Below, piece by piece: positions 17,185-26,160 of a stretch of DNA of 44,830 nucleotides. Location of the stretch: contig NZ_WNKZ01000047.1 in assembly GCF_009720835.1 (NCBI RefSeq), positions 1 through 44,830 on the forward strand, in the 5' to 3' direction. The position numbers were made by a program, and so were the translations under genes. The number at the start of each line of letters is the position of its first letter. Within the stretch, counting starts at the first letter, position 1. Source of the stretch: Pseudoduganella buxea. GTDB taxonomy: Bacteria; Pseudomonadota; Gammaproteobacteria; Burkholderiales; Burkholderiaceae_D. Below the pieces are notes generated by a model. That model was not told the DNA's origin. It saw nothing but the letters and a program-made list of their open reading frames with translations, and did not search any database.

Positions 17185-18174
17185 TCAGAAGCGCGTTTCG
17201 CGCGCCACGCGCAGGAAGTTGTCGAGGATGCCCGTGCAGTCGAGCAGCTCCTCGCCGCCGGCGCGGTGGAACTCGGGGTGCCACTGCAGGCCCATGACGA
17301 ACGGCGCCTTGCGGTAGCGGATGGCTTCGACGACACCGTCCGGCACGGACATCGCCTCGACCTGCATGTCGCGGCCCAAGGTCTTGACGGCCTGGTGGTG
17401 GATCGAGTTGACGACGCCGCCCAGGCGCTGGCCGAACAGCTTGGCCAGCGAGGAGTCGGCCGGGAAGACGATCTCGTGGCGGTGGCGATCGTAATCGTCG
17501 TGCACGTGCGGCATGGCCGTCGGCACGTCCGTGGCGATGTCCTGGTACAAGGTGCCGCCGAAGGCCACGTTGATCAGCTGGCAGCCGCGGCAGATGCCCA
17601 GCACGGGCTTGCCCGCCTCGACGAATTCATGCAGCAGTTCCAGCTCGTACATGTCGCGGGCGCGGTCGCCGCTCCATTCGGGCCGCGTCGGCGTCTCCGC
17701 GTAGCTTTGCGGCGAGACGTCGGCGCCGCCCTGCAGCACCAGGCCGTCCAGGTGGCGGGCGTAGTCGCGCAGGCGGATGTTCGACGGGTGCAGCAGGCCG
17801 TCCGTGTTCACCGTGGGGATCATGAAGACCAGCACGTCGCGCGACATCACCCACTGCGCGATGGACTCCTCCAGGTATTGCAGGTTCTTGCTGCGCAGGC
17901 CCGTGGCGCCGGCCTCGGGATGGAAGATGCGTGCCGAGATGCCGATGCGCAGGGGGCGCTGCAGCACGTGCCGCGTGGCGGCGGCCGCGATGCGCTGGTA
18001 GCGCGCCTTGATGACGCGGCCCCACAGGCTGAAAATCGAGTCGCCGGGATTGAGGTAGCGGGGCGTGTCGTCCTTGCGGCGGCTGCCTTCGCGCTCCTTG
18101 CCATCGGGGGCGCCGGCGGCCCGTCGAACGATGGCATCGTCCTTGCGGCGTTGGTCGTGCTCGCCGTCGTTCAT
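17185..18174 (-). CDS. Peptidase C26 / class-I glutamine amidotransferase-like gamma-glutamyl hydrolase
   Basis: 329 residues. A charged, low-complexity N-terminal stretch (~70 residues, many Lys/Arg/Asp) precedes the catalytic domain. The nucleophile is Cys195 in VLGICRGCQLINV, the oxyanion region is LVLQGGADVSP, and the His-Glu pair is in GLQWHPEF (~300). The nearest known relatives are PuuD-type gamma-glutamyl-GABA hydrolases of the putrescine route. GGAGAG lies 5-10 bases before the ATG at 18174; that start is 17 bases after the MarR stop, so MarR and this gene form an operon. The frame is open further upstream through marR, but that is a shadow. No puuA/B/C genes are present, so the substrate is probably not gamma-glutamyl-GABA from putrescine; it may be the product of the YbdK-type ligase next door. 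Confidence 0.88.
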   Translation of the reverse strand: MNDGEHDQRRKDDAIVRRAAGAPDGKEREGSRRKDDTPRYLNPGDSIFSLWGRVIKARYQRIAAAATRHVLQRPLRIGISARIFHPEAGATGLRSKNLQYLEESIAQWVMSRDVLVFMIPTVNTDGLLHPSNIRLRDYARHLDGLVLQGGADVSPQSYAETPTRPEWSGDRARDMYELELLHEFVEAGKPVLGICRGCQLINVAFGGTLYQDIATDVPTAMPHVHDDYDRHRHEIVFPADSSLAKLFGQRLGGVVNSIHHQAVKTLGRDMQVEAMSVPDGVVEAIRYRKAPFVMGLQWHPEFHRAGGEELLDCTGILDNFLRVARETRF

Positions 18175-18191
18175 GTTCTCTCCAGATTCGC

Positions 18192-18737
18192 TTACATGGT
18201 GAAGGGCAGGGGCTCCAGGCCGAAGCCTTCGTCGATCACCTCGATGCTGGACAACAGCCCTTGCAGGCCGGCGTTCAGCCGTGCCAGGTGCGCCGGCGCC
18301 AGGCTGGCCAGTGCCTCGGGCAGCAGGCCACGTGCCGGTTTCGGCGCCGCTTCGAGCAGCGCCAGCCCCTGTGCGGAAAGGAACAGTTTTACCACACGCT
18401 GGTCCGCGGGGTCGCGCGTCTTGACGACGAGGCCCTTGCGCACCAGCCCTTCGAGCAGGTTGCTGGTGGTGGCCTGCTGGATCGCCAGCAGGGCCGTCAC
18501 CTGGCCCACCCGGAGCCCGGGCGCCTCGGCCAGTTCCTGCATGATCCACAATTGGGCCCCGTTGACGCCGCACTGCTTTTCCACCCACAGCGAATGGCGC
18601 TGCGCGGCCCGGATGACGATGCGCACCTTCTGCAGCACATCCAGGCTGGTGGCCGGCTCGCCTGCCGCAAGTCTCGCTTTGCCCGTGTCCCCCGTGCTCC
18701 TGGTCCCGTTGCTCTTGTTCCCGCTCTTGCTGGTCAT
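18192..18737 (-). CDS. MarR-family transcriptional regulator
   Basis: 181 residues. A disordered Ser/Lys/Gly-rich N-terminus (~30 residues) is followed by a winged helix: helix pair ELAEAPGLRVGQVTALLAIQQATTSNLLEGLVRKGLV and wing TRDPADQRVVKLFLSAQG, with the DxR wing pattern of MarR proteins. Only one cysteine is present (Cys56, EKQCGVNG), which could make it redox- or electrophile-responsive as in some family members; that is speculation. The ATG at 18737 was chosen because the upstream in-frame codons run through the AT-rich operator-like site. The site lies 58 bases before the start, so autoregulation is likely, and the same motif precedes the antiporter-ligase operon. First gene of an operon with the C26 hydrolase. 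Confidence 0.92.
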   Translation of the reverse strand: MTSKSGNKSNGTRSTGDTGKARLAAGEPATSLDVLQKVRIVIRAAQRHSLWVEKQCGVNGAQLWIMQELAEAPGLRVGQVTALLAIQQATTSNLLEGLVRKGLVVKTRDPADQRVVKLFLSAQGLALLEAAPKPARGLLPEALASLAPAHLARLNAGLQGLLSSIEVIDEGFGLEPLPFTM

Positions 18738-18795
18738 CCCTGTTGTCCCGTCGTCTACTTGTCGTCGTGCCCGTGCGCCGTACTTCCCGTGCAGC

Positions 18796-18818
18796 ACAAA
18801 TATATTTTTGCGAATATA
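18796..18818 (-). promoter_or_regulatory. Operator-like AT-rich site B, upstream of marR
   Basis: Read on the minus strand: TATATT, five bases, AAATATATTTGT, identical in sequence and spacing to the core of site A at 14747-14769 (18 of 18 fixed positions). It is 58 bases upstream of the MarR start. A TTGACA hexamer lies on the same strand at 18849-18844, though 20 bp from the nearest -10-like TAAATT. On the plus strand the site overlaps a TATAAT (18815-18820), so it may also act on the small gene at 18980. Confidence 0.7.
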
Positions 18819-18979
18819 ATTTACGGCTGTGTCGGCCATTCATTGTCAACGCGCCAAGCGGCGCAATGGTTTACGCGGCAACGGCACTTTGTCGGAGAAA
18901 ATCAAAGCGAGGCACGGCATGCCTCGGTTACACGCCGTCCGGCGCGCCGGGCGGTAGCGGAAGCGAAACGAAACGAATC

Positions 18980-19300
18980 ATGCAGGACTTGAGTCCAGAA
19001 CTACGCAGCTTTATCACGACCTTACCGTCCGTCCCCTTCGTCGAGGCATTGTTGCTGCTGCACGGCGCGCCGGACCAGATATGGACCGCCGAAGCCATCG
19101 CCCGCCAGCTCTACCTGCAAAGCGTGACGCAGGCCGAACTGATCGTCCAGCAGCTGGTGACGGGCGGCTTTTGCATCAGCACGCGCGACGGCCAACTGGC
19201 CTACAGTCCGGCCGATCCGGCGCTGCATGCGGCGGTGGGCCGCCTGGCCACGATCTACCACCAGCAATTGATCGAGATTACGCACCTGGTGCATCGCTGA
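18980..19300 (+). CDS. Small protein of unknown function, winged-helix-like
   Basis: 106 residues, no membrane segment. The pattern PDQIWTAEAIARQLYLQSVTQAELIVQQLVTGGFCISTRDGQLAYSP reads as a winged helix (helix-turn-helix plus a small hairpin), and the C-terminal helix ATIYHQQLIEITHLVHR could dimerise. I do not recognise a named family. It is divergent from marR and shares its AT-rich promoter region. Its leader carries a strong GC hairpin (18935-18954, CCGTCCGGC with GCCGGGCGG) and a smaller one (CGAGGCA/TGCCTCG, 18908-18926). No clear ribosome site precedes the ATG; an in-frame start further upstream is possible but would run through those hairpins. Confidence 0.65.
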   Translation: MQDLSPELRSFITTLPSVPFVEALLLLHGAPDQIWTAEAIARQLYLQSVTQAELIVQQLVTGGFCISTRDGQLAYSPADPALHAAVGRLATIYHQQLIEITHLVHR

Positions 19301-19388
19301 GGGCGGCGCGGCTCCATTGTCCGGTACTATATGCGTTACCCGCCAATGGCTTACCTGCGCATGGCTTTGCCGCCCACCGAAAGACACC

Positions 19389-19967
19389 ATGATGAGTGCG
19401 AACCGCGCCAATCGCCGCACTTCCCGCGCCCCCGATGACGAGCGCGGCGCCGCTCCGCCAAGCCGCTTGCGGCTGCTGTTGCCCTTCCTGCTGGTGCTGT
19501 TCGTGCTGCTGCTCGACGGCCTGCTGTTCTACCGCGCCCAGCGCATTCCCACGGCCGTCCCTGTCGGCATCGCCCTGGCGCTGCTGGCCCTGCTGGCCCT
19601 GAAGAATTTCTGGCAGCGCCTGTTCCTGCCCGCCGCCTGCTGCGTGCTGGCGGCCCTGATGCTGGCCGCCGTCTTCGTCACGCCGCTGCGCGCCACGCAG
19701 ATCCACGCGATCCACACGGTGCGCTTCCTGTCCAATGCGCCGGCCTACCGCGCCGAGGCGGCCCGTGCGCCAATCGACGGCGAAACGGGGCACCGCCTGC
19801 GCGAATGGCAGTGGGAGACGCAGCCCGTGGCCAGCACGTCGCTCGTGTATGACGAAAGCGATGCCCTGGCGCGCCGCGTCAAGCCGCACCAGGGGCCGCT
19901 GGCGCCGGCCGACCAGGTCTACCCGGTGGCGCCCCATTTCTACGTCGTCGTCAGCTACGCCCTCTAG
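19389..19967 (+). CDS. Hypothetical membrane protein
   Basis: 192 residues. A basic N-terminus (ANRANRRTSRAP) is followed by three hydrophobic segments (LRLLLPFLLVLFVLLLDGLLF, VPVGIALALLALLAL, LPAACCVLAALMLAAVFV), then a ~95-residue soluble tail with no Cys, probably on the periplasmic side. No family recognised. Two adjacent ATG codons (19389 and 19392) could start it. It lies 88 bases after the small winged-helix-like gene on the same strand, so cotranscription is possible. The tail contains the sequence EWQWETQPVAS and ends YVVVSYAL. Confidence 0.65.
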   Translation: MMSANRANRRTSRAPDDERGAAPPSRLRLLLPFLLVLFVLLLDGLLFYRAQRIPTAVPVGIALALLALLALKNFWQRLFLPAACCVLAALMLAAVFVTPLRATQIHAIHTVRFLSNAPAYRAEAARAPIDGETGHRLREWQWETQPVASTSLVYDESDALARRVKPHQGPLAPADQVYPVAPHFYVVVSYAL

Positions 19968-20003
19968 CAAATCGCCTGCTGCGCCGCCACGGGCCATCGG
20001 GGT

Positions 20004-20190
20004 TTTTTCCGGATCGTCGAATGGGACCTGGCCGGGCAGGGTCCGTCGTGTCGCTCACGGCGCACAGGGTGGCGTTGACGGACGGGGCCCAGTTCCTGGG
20101 CTTGTGCAACCAGGCCATCCGACACGGGATTTCACGGCCCTGGTGGGCAGCCCGCCGCTGGACGACTGGAAGAGCCAGCGCACCGGCTAA
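20004..20190 (+). pseudogene. Possible gene remnant with two frameshifts
   Basis: Three short coding-like pieces follow each other in different frames: FRIVEWDLAGQG, then VALTDGAQFLGLCNQAIRH, then RDFTALVGSPPLDDWKSQRTG ending at a stop at 20190. Joined, they read like a plausible small domain, whereas no single frame does. I do not recognise the family. It could also be chance in GC-rich sequence. Confidence 0.25.
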
Positions 20191-20196
20191 GCCTGG

Positions 20197-20890
<694 letters not shown>

Positions 20891-20898
<8 letters not shown>

Positions 20899-21610
20899 GC
20901 TTGCCTCCGGCGCCGACATAGCTGCGCATCACTTCCGGGTCGCGGAACACGTCGGCCGGCGCGCCGTCGGCGATCAGGCGGCCGAAGTCCAGTACGGCCA
21001 CGCGGGGACACAGGGCCGAGATGGTCTCGATATCGTGCTCGATGATGACGATGCCCACCCCGAAGCGATCCGGCAGCTCGCGCAGCATGGCCATGAAGCG
21101 GCGCTTGGCGGCCGTCTCCAGCCCGGCCAGCACTTCGTCCAGCAGCAGCAACTTCGGTCCCGTGGCCAGCGCCTTGGCCACTTCCAGCGCCTTCAGTTCC
21201 GTCAGCGCCAGGCTTGTTGCGGCATCGCGCCCGTCCTTGCCGGCCAGGCCCGTGAAGTCCAGCAGCTCGGCGATGCGGGCATCGTCCACCTTGCCGGTGC
21301 CGAAGCGCTGCGCCACCACCAGGTTCTCGCGCACCGTCAGCTGGTGCAGCGGCTGCGGGATCTGGAAGGTGCGCCCGATCCCCAGCCGCGCGCGGCGGAA
21401 CATGGGCTGGCGCGCCACGTCGGCGCCATGAAAGCGGATCGCGCCGGCGCTGGGGCGCACCAGTCCGGAAATGGCGTTGAACAGCGTGGTCTTGCCGGCG
21501 CCGTTCGGCCCCACCAGGCCCAGTACTTCGCCGGGGCTGGCCCGCAAGCTGACGTCATCGACGGCTGCCAGGCCGCCGAAGCGCACGGTAACATTGTCCA
21601 GCTCAAGCAT
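20891..21610 (-). CDS. livG: Branched-chain-type ABC transporter ATP-binding protein LivG
   Basis: 239 residues. Walker A VGPNGAGKTTLFNAI (~33-47), the LivG-specific FGGLAAVDDVSL at the N-terminus, Walker B KLLLLDEVLAGL, and IIEHDIETI. The signature region reads TSLALTELKALEVAKALA, so the usual LSGGQ-type motif is replaced by LALTELK; LivG proteins often vary here (LSYGxQR/LxLxxxK), so this is not clearly a defect. It overlaps livM by 8 bp and livF by 8 bp. Partner of LivF in the ATPase dimer beneath LivHM. Confidence 0.93.
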
Positions 21611-22544
21611 CGCGCTTACCCCTGGCGGCCAATAGCGGCAGCAGCCCGCGCGGGCTGAAGACGATCATCGCCACCAGCAGCGCGCCCAGGATCAGCTGGT
21701 GGCCGCTGGGGATCAGCGCCTTGAACACCAGCTGATCCAGCAGGTACACGACGACGGCGCCGGCCAGCGGCCCCAGGATGGTGCGGTAGCCGCCGAAGAT
21801 GGCGGCCACGATGGGCAAGGTCACCCACAGCCCGGCGAACGCGTAATCCGGTTCCAGGAAGCCGATGTAGTGGGCATTGAAGGCGCCGACCACGCCGGCC
21901 ATGAAGCTCGACAGCAGCAGCATGGCCGCCTTCAGCAAGGTGCTGTTCACGCCCAGTACCCGGGTGGCGTCCTCGCTGTCGTGCATGGCCCGCAGCGCCA
22001 GGCCGTGGTGGCTGGCGCGCACGCGCGCATACAGCCAGGCGAACAGGCAGACGATGGTGAGGATGACGAAGTAGGCGCCCGTCTTGCCGCCGAAGTCGAT
22101 GCCGGCGACGACGGGCAGCGGCGGGATGGCGGCGATGCCGCCGGCGCCGCCCGTGACGCCGGTCCATTCGGTGGCGAGGATGCGGAAGATATGGGCATAG
22201 GCCAGGATCGCCAGCGCGAAGTACGGCCCGCGCAGGCGCAGCACGGGCAGCATGGCGACGGCCGCCAGCACGGCGCCGCAGCCGCCCAGCAGCAGCCCGG
22301 CGAACACGGGCAGGCCGCCGTGCAGGGTGGCGATGGCCGACACGTAGCCGCCCACGCCGACAAAGGCGGAGTGGCCGAAGCTGACCATGCCGCCCAGGTT
22401 GCCCAGCAGGGCCCAGGCCATCGCGACGCCGCCGATGACGAGGGCCGCGTCGATCAGGCTCATGACGTAGGCGTTGCGCCCCAGCAGCAGGGGCACGGCG
22501 ACGTAGGCCGCCAGCAGCAGGGCGACGATGCCGAGGCGCTTCAT
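21603..22544 (-). CDS. livM: Branched-chain-type ABC transporter permease LivM
   Basis: 313 residues, around nine or ten membrane segments. Family blocks are GNLGGMVSFGHSAFVGVGGY near the N-terminus, LRLRGPYFALAILA, a cytoplasmic loop with RASHHGLALRAMHDSEDATRVLG (the ATPase-coupling EAA-like loop), and the C-terminal FSPRGLLPL. Start ATG at 22544 with GGGAGGCG 5-12 bases before it; it overlaps the end of livH by 4 bp (ATGA arrangement). The frame remains open far upstream, but that stretch is antisense-type shadow of livH. Forms the membrane channel with LivH. Confidence 0.93.
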   Translation of the reverse strand: MKRLGIVALLLAAYVAVPLLLGRNAYVMSLIDAALVIGGVAMAWALLGNLGGMVSFGHSAFVGVGGYVSAIATLHGGLPVFAGLLLGGCGAVLAAVAMLPVLRLRGPYFALAILAYAHIFRILATEWTGVTGGAGGIAAIPPLPVVAGIDFGGKTGAYFVILTIVCLFAWLYARVRASHHGLALRAMHDSEDATRVLGVNSTLLKAAMLLLSSFMAGVVGAFNAHYIGFLEPDYAFAGLWVTLPIVAAIFGGYRTILGPLAGAVVVYLLDQLVFKALIPSGHQLILGALLVAMIVFSPRGLLPLLAARGKRDA

Positions 22545-23413
22545 CCGCGCCTCCCGGCCGCGCCCAGCAGGCCGTTCGGCAGCACGAACAGCACCAGCAG
22601 GAACAGGCCCATGCCGGCCAGTTCCTGCAGCGCCGAACTGGCCAGCGTCACCGTCAGGGCTTCCGTCACGCCCAGCAGCAGGGCGCCCAGCAGCACGCCG
22701 GGAATCGAGCCGACCCCGGCCAGCACGGTGATGATGAAGGCCTTCACCGTCAGCGCCGCGCCCATGGCCGGCTGGATCACGCCCACGCTGTACAGGGCCA
22801 CGCCGGCGCAGGCGGCCAGGATGCCGGCCACGATGAAGGACACCAGCTCCGTGCGGCCGGGCGGAATGCCCATCAGCTGGGCCGCGTCGCGGTTGCTGGA
22901 GACGGCCCGCACGGCACGGCCATGCCAGCTTTTCGCCAGCCACCACCACAGGGCGCCCATCAGGGCCACGCTGGCGCCGAAGAACACCAGTTCGCCGCGC
23001 ATGGCGTACAGGGGGCCCATCACGAGTGCCTCCTGCAGCCAGGCCGACGAGGTGGAACGCACGTCGGCCGACCACGTCAGCAGGATGGCATTGGTGAGGA
23101 TGACCCCGATGCCGAAGGTGGCGATCAGCGAATTGATCTCGCGGTCGTGGCGGATGCGGCTGACGATGCCGTGCACGGCGACGGCGGCCGCGCACACCAC
23201 CACGACGGCGGCCGGAATGGCGGCCACGGGCGGCCAGCCCAGGCGGCTCTCGACGGTGAAGGCGATGTAGGCCGCCAGCAGCACCAGTTCGCCGTGTGCC
23301 AGGTTAATCACGCGCATCGTGCCGAACACGAGGGCCAGGCCGAGCGCGATCAGCGCGTACGAGCCGCCTTGCAGCAGGCCCGAATACAGGGCCTGCAGGA
23401 CCAGTTCCGTCAT
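22541..23413 (-). CDS. livH: Branched-chain-type ABC transporter permease LivH
   Basis: 290 residues, about eight membrane segments. Opening QALYSGLLQGGSYALIALGLALVFGTMRVINLAHGELVLLAAY is diagnostic for LivH. The coupling loop is HGRAVRAVSSNRDAAQLMGI, and the end is LFVLPNGLLGAAGRRG. It starts 15 bases after the stop of livK and overlaps livM by 4 bp. Inner-membrane permease half of the importer. Confidence 0.93.
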   Translation of the reverse strand: MTELVLQALYSGLLQGGSYALIALGLALVFGTMRVINLAHGELVLLAAYIAFTVESRLGWPPVAAIPAAVVVVCAAAVAVHGIVSRIRHDREINSLIATFGIGVILTNAILLTWSADVRSTSSAWLQEALVMGPLYAMRGELVFFGASVALMGALWWWLAKSWHGRAVRAVSSNRDAAQLMGIPPGRTELVSFIVAGILAACAGVALYSVGVIQPAMGAALTVKAFIITVLAGVGSIPGVLLGALLLGVTEALTVTLASSALQELAGMGLFLLVLFVLPNGLLGAAGRRG

Positions 23414-23428
23414 TGGGCGGCCCGGCCG

Positions 23429-24595
23429 TTACCAGGGCAGGGCCGGGTAGGCCATCTTGCCCGTGGCATGCTCCTTCGGCCACACGATGACGATGTTCTT
23501 GCCCTGGTGCTGCCCCATGCGGTGGCTGAAGTTCGGGTTGTCGCCGTTGGCGCCGAACTGCACGCGCCCGATCAGCGTTTCCCGGTCCGTGCGGCGCAGT
23601 TCCTCGGCGATGCCGCCCTTTTTCACCGTGCCCTTGTCGGCCGCGCGCGCGATGGCCTCGAACAGCAGCATCGACTGCACATAGCCGAACTGGCCCAGGT
23701 AGTCCGGCTCCTTCTTGTACAGCTGGCGGTAGGTGTCGGCAAAGGCCTTGCCGTCGGCATTGGTGAACGTGGCCGGGTAGGGCAGCAGGGCCGTGCCGAA
23801 CACGTTCGGCATCAGGTCCGGAAATTCGCTGGCCATCTTCGGCGTGGCCAGCGACCACACGCCAACGATCGCCTTGACCTGGGGTTTCAGCACGCGGGCC
23901 GCGCGCAGGATGCCGACGTAGTCGTTCTCGTAGCCCACCATGAAGAGCACGTCGGGGCGGTCCTGCAGGCGGATCTTGTTGACGATGGGCTTGAAGTCCG
24001 TGATGGCCGGATCGAAGGCATGCAGCGTGGTTTTCACGCCCTTGGCCGCCAGCGCCTTCTGCACGGAGCCGGCCAGGTCGGCGGTGGCATCCTTGGTCGA
24101 ATGGACGATCGACACGGCGCGCGCGCCCATGTCGGCGAACAGGCCCAGTGCCGCCTTTTCGTAGCCGGCCGTGTTATTGATGCGGAAAAAATTCTTGCGC
24201 CCCGCCGCCACGAGGCTGTCGTCGACGCCGCCGGACGTGATGTACACCAGTCCCAGCTTGTTGGCCGCCTCGGAGGCGGGCGCGATATTGTTCGAGCCGT
24301 AGCCGCCCGTGATGGCCGCCACGCCCTGGCTGGCCAGCTGCTCGACGGCGGCAATCGCCTTGGCCGGCGCCGATTCGTCGTCCACCGTGACGATCTTCAC
24401 CTTGTGCTTGCCGTTGCCGCGGTTGAACACTTCCGCGGCCACCATCACGCCTTCGTGCATGCCGCCGCCGACCCGGGCCAGCGACCCGGTCAGGGGCAAC
24501 TGCGCGCCGACGAGAAATTCCTCGGCGCCGACGGGGCCCGCCGCGACGGCCGTGCAGATGCCCACCAGGGCCAGGGCTTTGAAGATTCGATGCAT
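23429..24595 (-). CDS. livK: Periplasmic substrate-binding protein of the Liv-type transporter
   Basis: 388 residues with a clear signal peptide (MHRIFKALALVGICTAVAA, cleavage near GAEEF). Mature part is a type-I periplasmic binding fold: EFLVGAQLPLTGSLARVGGGMHEGVMVAAE, KIVTVDDESAPAKAIAAVEQLASQGVAAITGGYGS, and a later NTAGYEKAALGLFADMGAR. Such proteins bind branched-chain amino acids, amides, aromatic acids or other small carboxylates. Because the operon also encodes an acyl-CoA synthetase and dehydrogenase, the ligand is more likely a carboxylic acid than an amino acid (inference). GAGGAGA lies 6-12 bases before the ATG. The symbol reflects family, not proven ligand. Confidence 0.9.
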   Translation of the reverse strand: MHRIFKALALVGICTAVAAGPVGAEEFLVGAQLPLTGSLARVGGGMHEGVMVAAEVFNRGNGKHKVKIVTVDDESAPAKAIAAVEQLASQGVAAITGGYGSNNIAPASEAANKLGLVYITSGGVDDSLVAAGRKNFFRINNTAGYEKAALGLFADMGARAVSIVHSTKDATADLAGSVQKALAAKGVKTTLHAFDPAITDFKPIVNKIRLQDRPDVLFMVGYENDYVGILRAARVLKPQVKAIVGVWSLATPKMASEFPDLMPNVFGTALLPYPATFTNADGKAFADTYRQLYKKEPDYLGQFGYVQSMLLFEAIARAADKGTVKKGGIAEELRRTDRETLIGRVQFGANGDNPNFSHRMGQHQGKNIVIVWPKEHATGKMAYPALPW

Positions 24596-24606
24596 GATGT
24601 CTCCTC

Positions 24607-26160
24607 TTATGGATGTTGTGCGGCGCCGGCCAGATCGCGCAGGCGGCCTTTCAGGATTTTACCCGTGGCCGCCGCCGGCAGGGCGGCCAGCACGACGATC
24701 AGGGCCGGGCACTTGTACGGCGCCAGCTGCCGCGCCGCCCACGCATGCAGTTCTTCCACCGTCGCGTGGCGGGCGGGATCGAGTTCCACATAGGCGATGA
24801 CTTCCTCGTTGCCGTCGGCCGCCGCCCGTCCCACGACGGCCGACTGCGTCACGGCCGGGTGGGCATTCAATACGCTTTCCACTTCCAGCGGGTAGACATT
24901 GAAGCCGGAGCGGATGATCAATTCCTTCGCGCGCCCGACGATGAACAGGGCACCATCGGCCTCCTGGCGCGCCATGTCGCCCGTGACGAGCCAGCCACCG
25001 GGCCGCAGTGCCGCCGCCGTCTGCACGGGGTCCCGGTAGTAGCCCAGCATGACGTTCGGTCCCCGTACCCACAGCTCGCCGGCGTCTCCAGGGGCCACGT
25101 CCACGCCGCCGGCATCGACGATGCGCACGGCGACACCGGGAATGGGCCGGCCCACGGACGTGTCGGCGCGGGGCGCGGCCAGGTCCGTCTGGCTGATGGT
25201 GGGGCCGCTTTCTGTCATGCCGTAGCCGTTGTGCAGGGCCACGCCCAGCAGCCGCTCGGCGGGCGCCTTCAGGCTCGGCGGCAGCGGCGAGCCGCCCGCG
25301 TAGGCGAAGCGCAGGCGGTTCGGCAGCGGCGCGGCGCCGTCGCCCGCCAGCTCCAGCAGCCGCGCATACATGGCCGGCACGCCCTGCAGGATCGTGAGCC
25401 GGTCCTCGTCCAGCGCGCGCAGCAGGCCGGTGGCCGTGAAGCGCGAGGCCAGCACCAGGCAGGCGCCCGCGTACAAGGTACCCAGCATGACCGAGGCCAG
25501 ACCGTAGACGTGCGAGATGGGCAGCACGCCGTAGGCGCGGTCCGCGGGCGTCAAACCCCGCAGGCGGCTGGAGACGGCGGCCACGAACAGCAGGCTGCGG
25601 TGCGACAGCATCACCCCCTTCGGCTGGCCCGTGGTGCCGGTGGTGTAGATCAGCGCCGCCGGCTGCACGGCGCCATCGGCGTGCACGGGTTCCGGCGCGC
25701 AGGCTTCGTCCAGGGGGCTTTCCAGCCAGTCGCCGAACGGCCCGGCATGGCAGACGGCTTCCATGCGCTCGCCATGGGCGGCCGCGTCGGGCGAGGCGCA
25801 CAGCGTGCAGATGACGCGCCGGGCGCCGCAATGGTCGCGGATGCTGTCGATCTCGCGGGCCGACAGCCGCGCGTTGACATTGACGATCCAGGCGTCCCAC
25901 AGGCCCGCAGCGAACACCAGCGCGACCTGGTTGGCGCAGTTCTCGCCCACCACCATGAGCCGGTCGCCCGGCCGCACGCCCAGCGCGCGCAGGCGCGCGG
26001 CCGCGGCTTCGATGGCTTGCCAAAGCGTCCCGTAGTCGATGTCGCTGCCGTTCTCGCGCAGGGCCGGGGCCCGCGGCGCGCGTGCGGCGCCGTCGCGCAC
26101 GACGTGGGCCAGGCGTGCCGGCAGGCTGGCCAGCAGGGCGGGGATGTCCGGCGCCGCCAT
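24607..26160 (-). CDS. Acyl-CoA synthetase (AMP-forming, class I adenylate family)
   Basis: 517 residues. The P-loop-like AMP motif is IYTTGTTGQPKGVMLSH (~170-186). Further ANL-superfamily motifs are YGMTESGP, GELWVRGPNVMLGYYRDP, GGWLVTGDMARQEADG, and RAKELIIRSGFNVYPLEVESVL; a C-terminal PAAATGKILKGRLRDL holds the conserved catalytic Lys. It activates a carboxylic acid to acyl-AMP and then acyl-CoA. Substrate chain length is not evident. It starts within the stop codon of the dehydrogenase gene (TGATG, 1-bp overlap) and ends 11 bases before livK, so it is in the same operon and probably charges what the transporter imports. Confidence 0.92.
   Translation of the reverse strand: MAAPDIPALLASLPARLAHVVRDGAARAPRAPALRENGSDIDYGTLWQAIEAAAARLRALGVRPGDRLMVVGENCANQVALVFAAGLWDAWIVNVNARLSAREIDSIRDHCGARRVICTLCASPDAAAHGERMEAVCHAGPFGDWLESPLDEACAPEPVHADGAVQPAALIYTTGTTGQPKGVMLSHRSLLFVAAVSSRLRGLTPADRAYGVLPISHVYGLASVMLGTLYAGACLVLASRFTATGLLRALDEDRLTILQGVPAMYARLLELAGDGAAPLPNRLRFAYAGGSPLPPSLKAPAERLLGVALHNGYGMTESGPTISQTDLAAPRADTSVGRPIPGVAVRIVDAGGVDVAPGDAGELWVRGPNVMLGYYRDPVQTAAALRPGGWLVTGDMARQEADGALFIVGRAKELIIRSGFNVYPLEVESVLNAHPAVTQSAVVGRAAADGNEEVIAYVELDPARHATVEELHAWAARQLAPYKCPALIVVLAALPAAATGKILKGRLRDLAGAAQHP

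Noticed and set aside
17185..18849. Single 554-residue protein on the minus strand spanning the C26 hydrolase and marR region
   Set aside because: The upstream 220 codons are in a different frame from the convincing MarR gene and have no domain; the hydrolase has its own GGAGAG and ATG at 18174.
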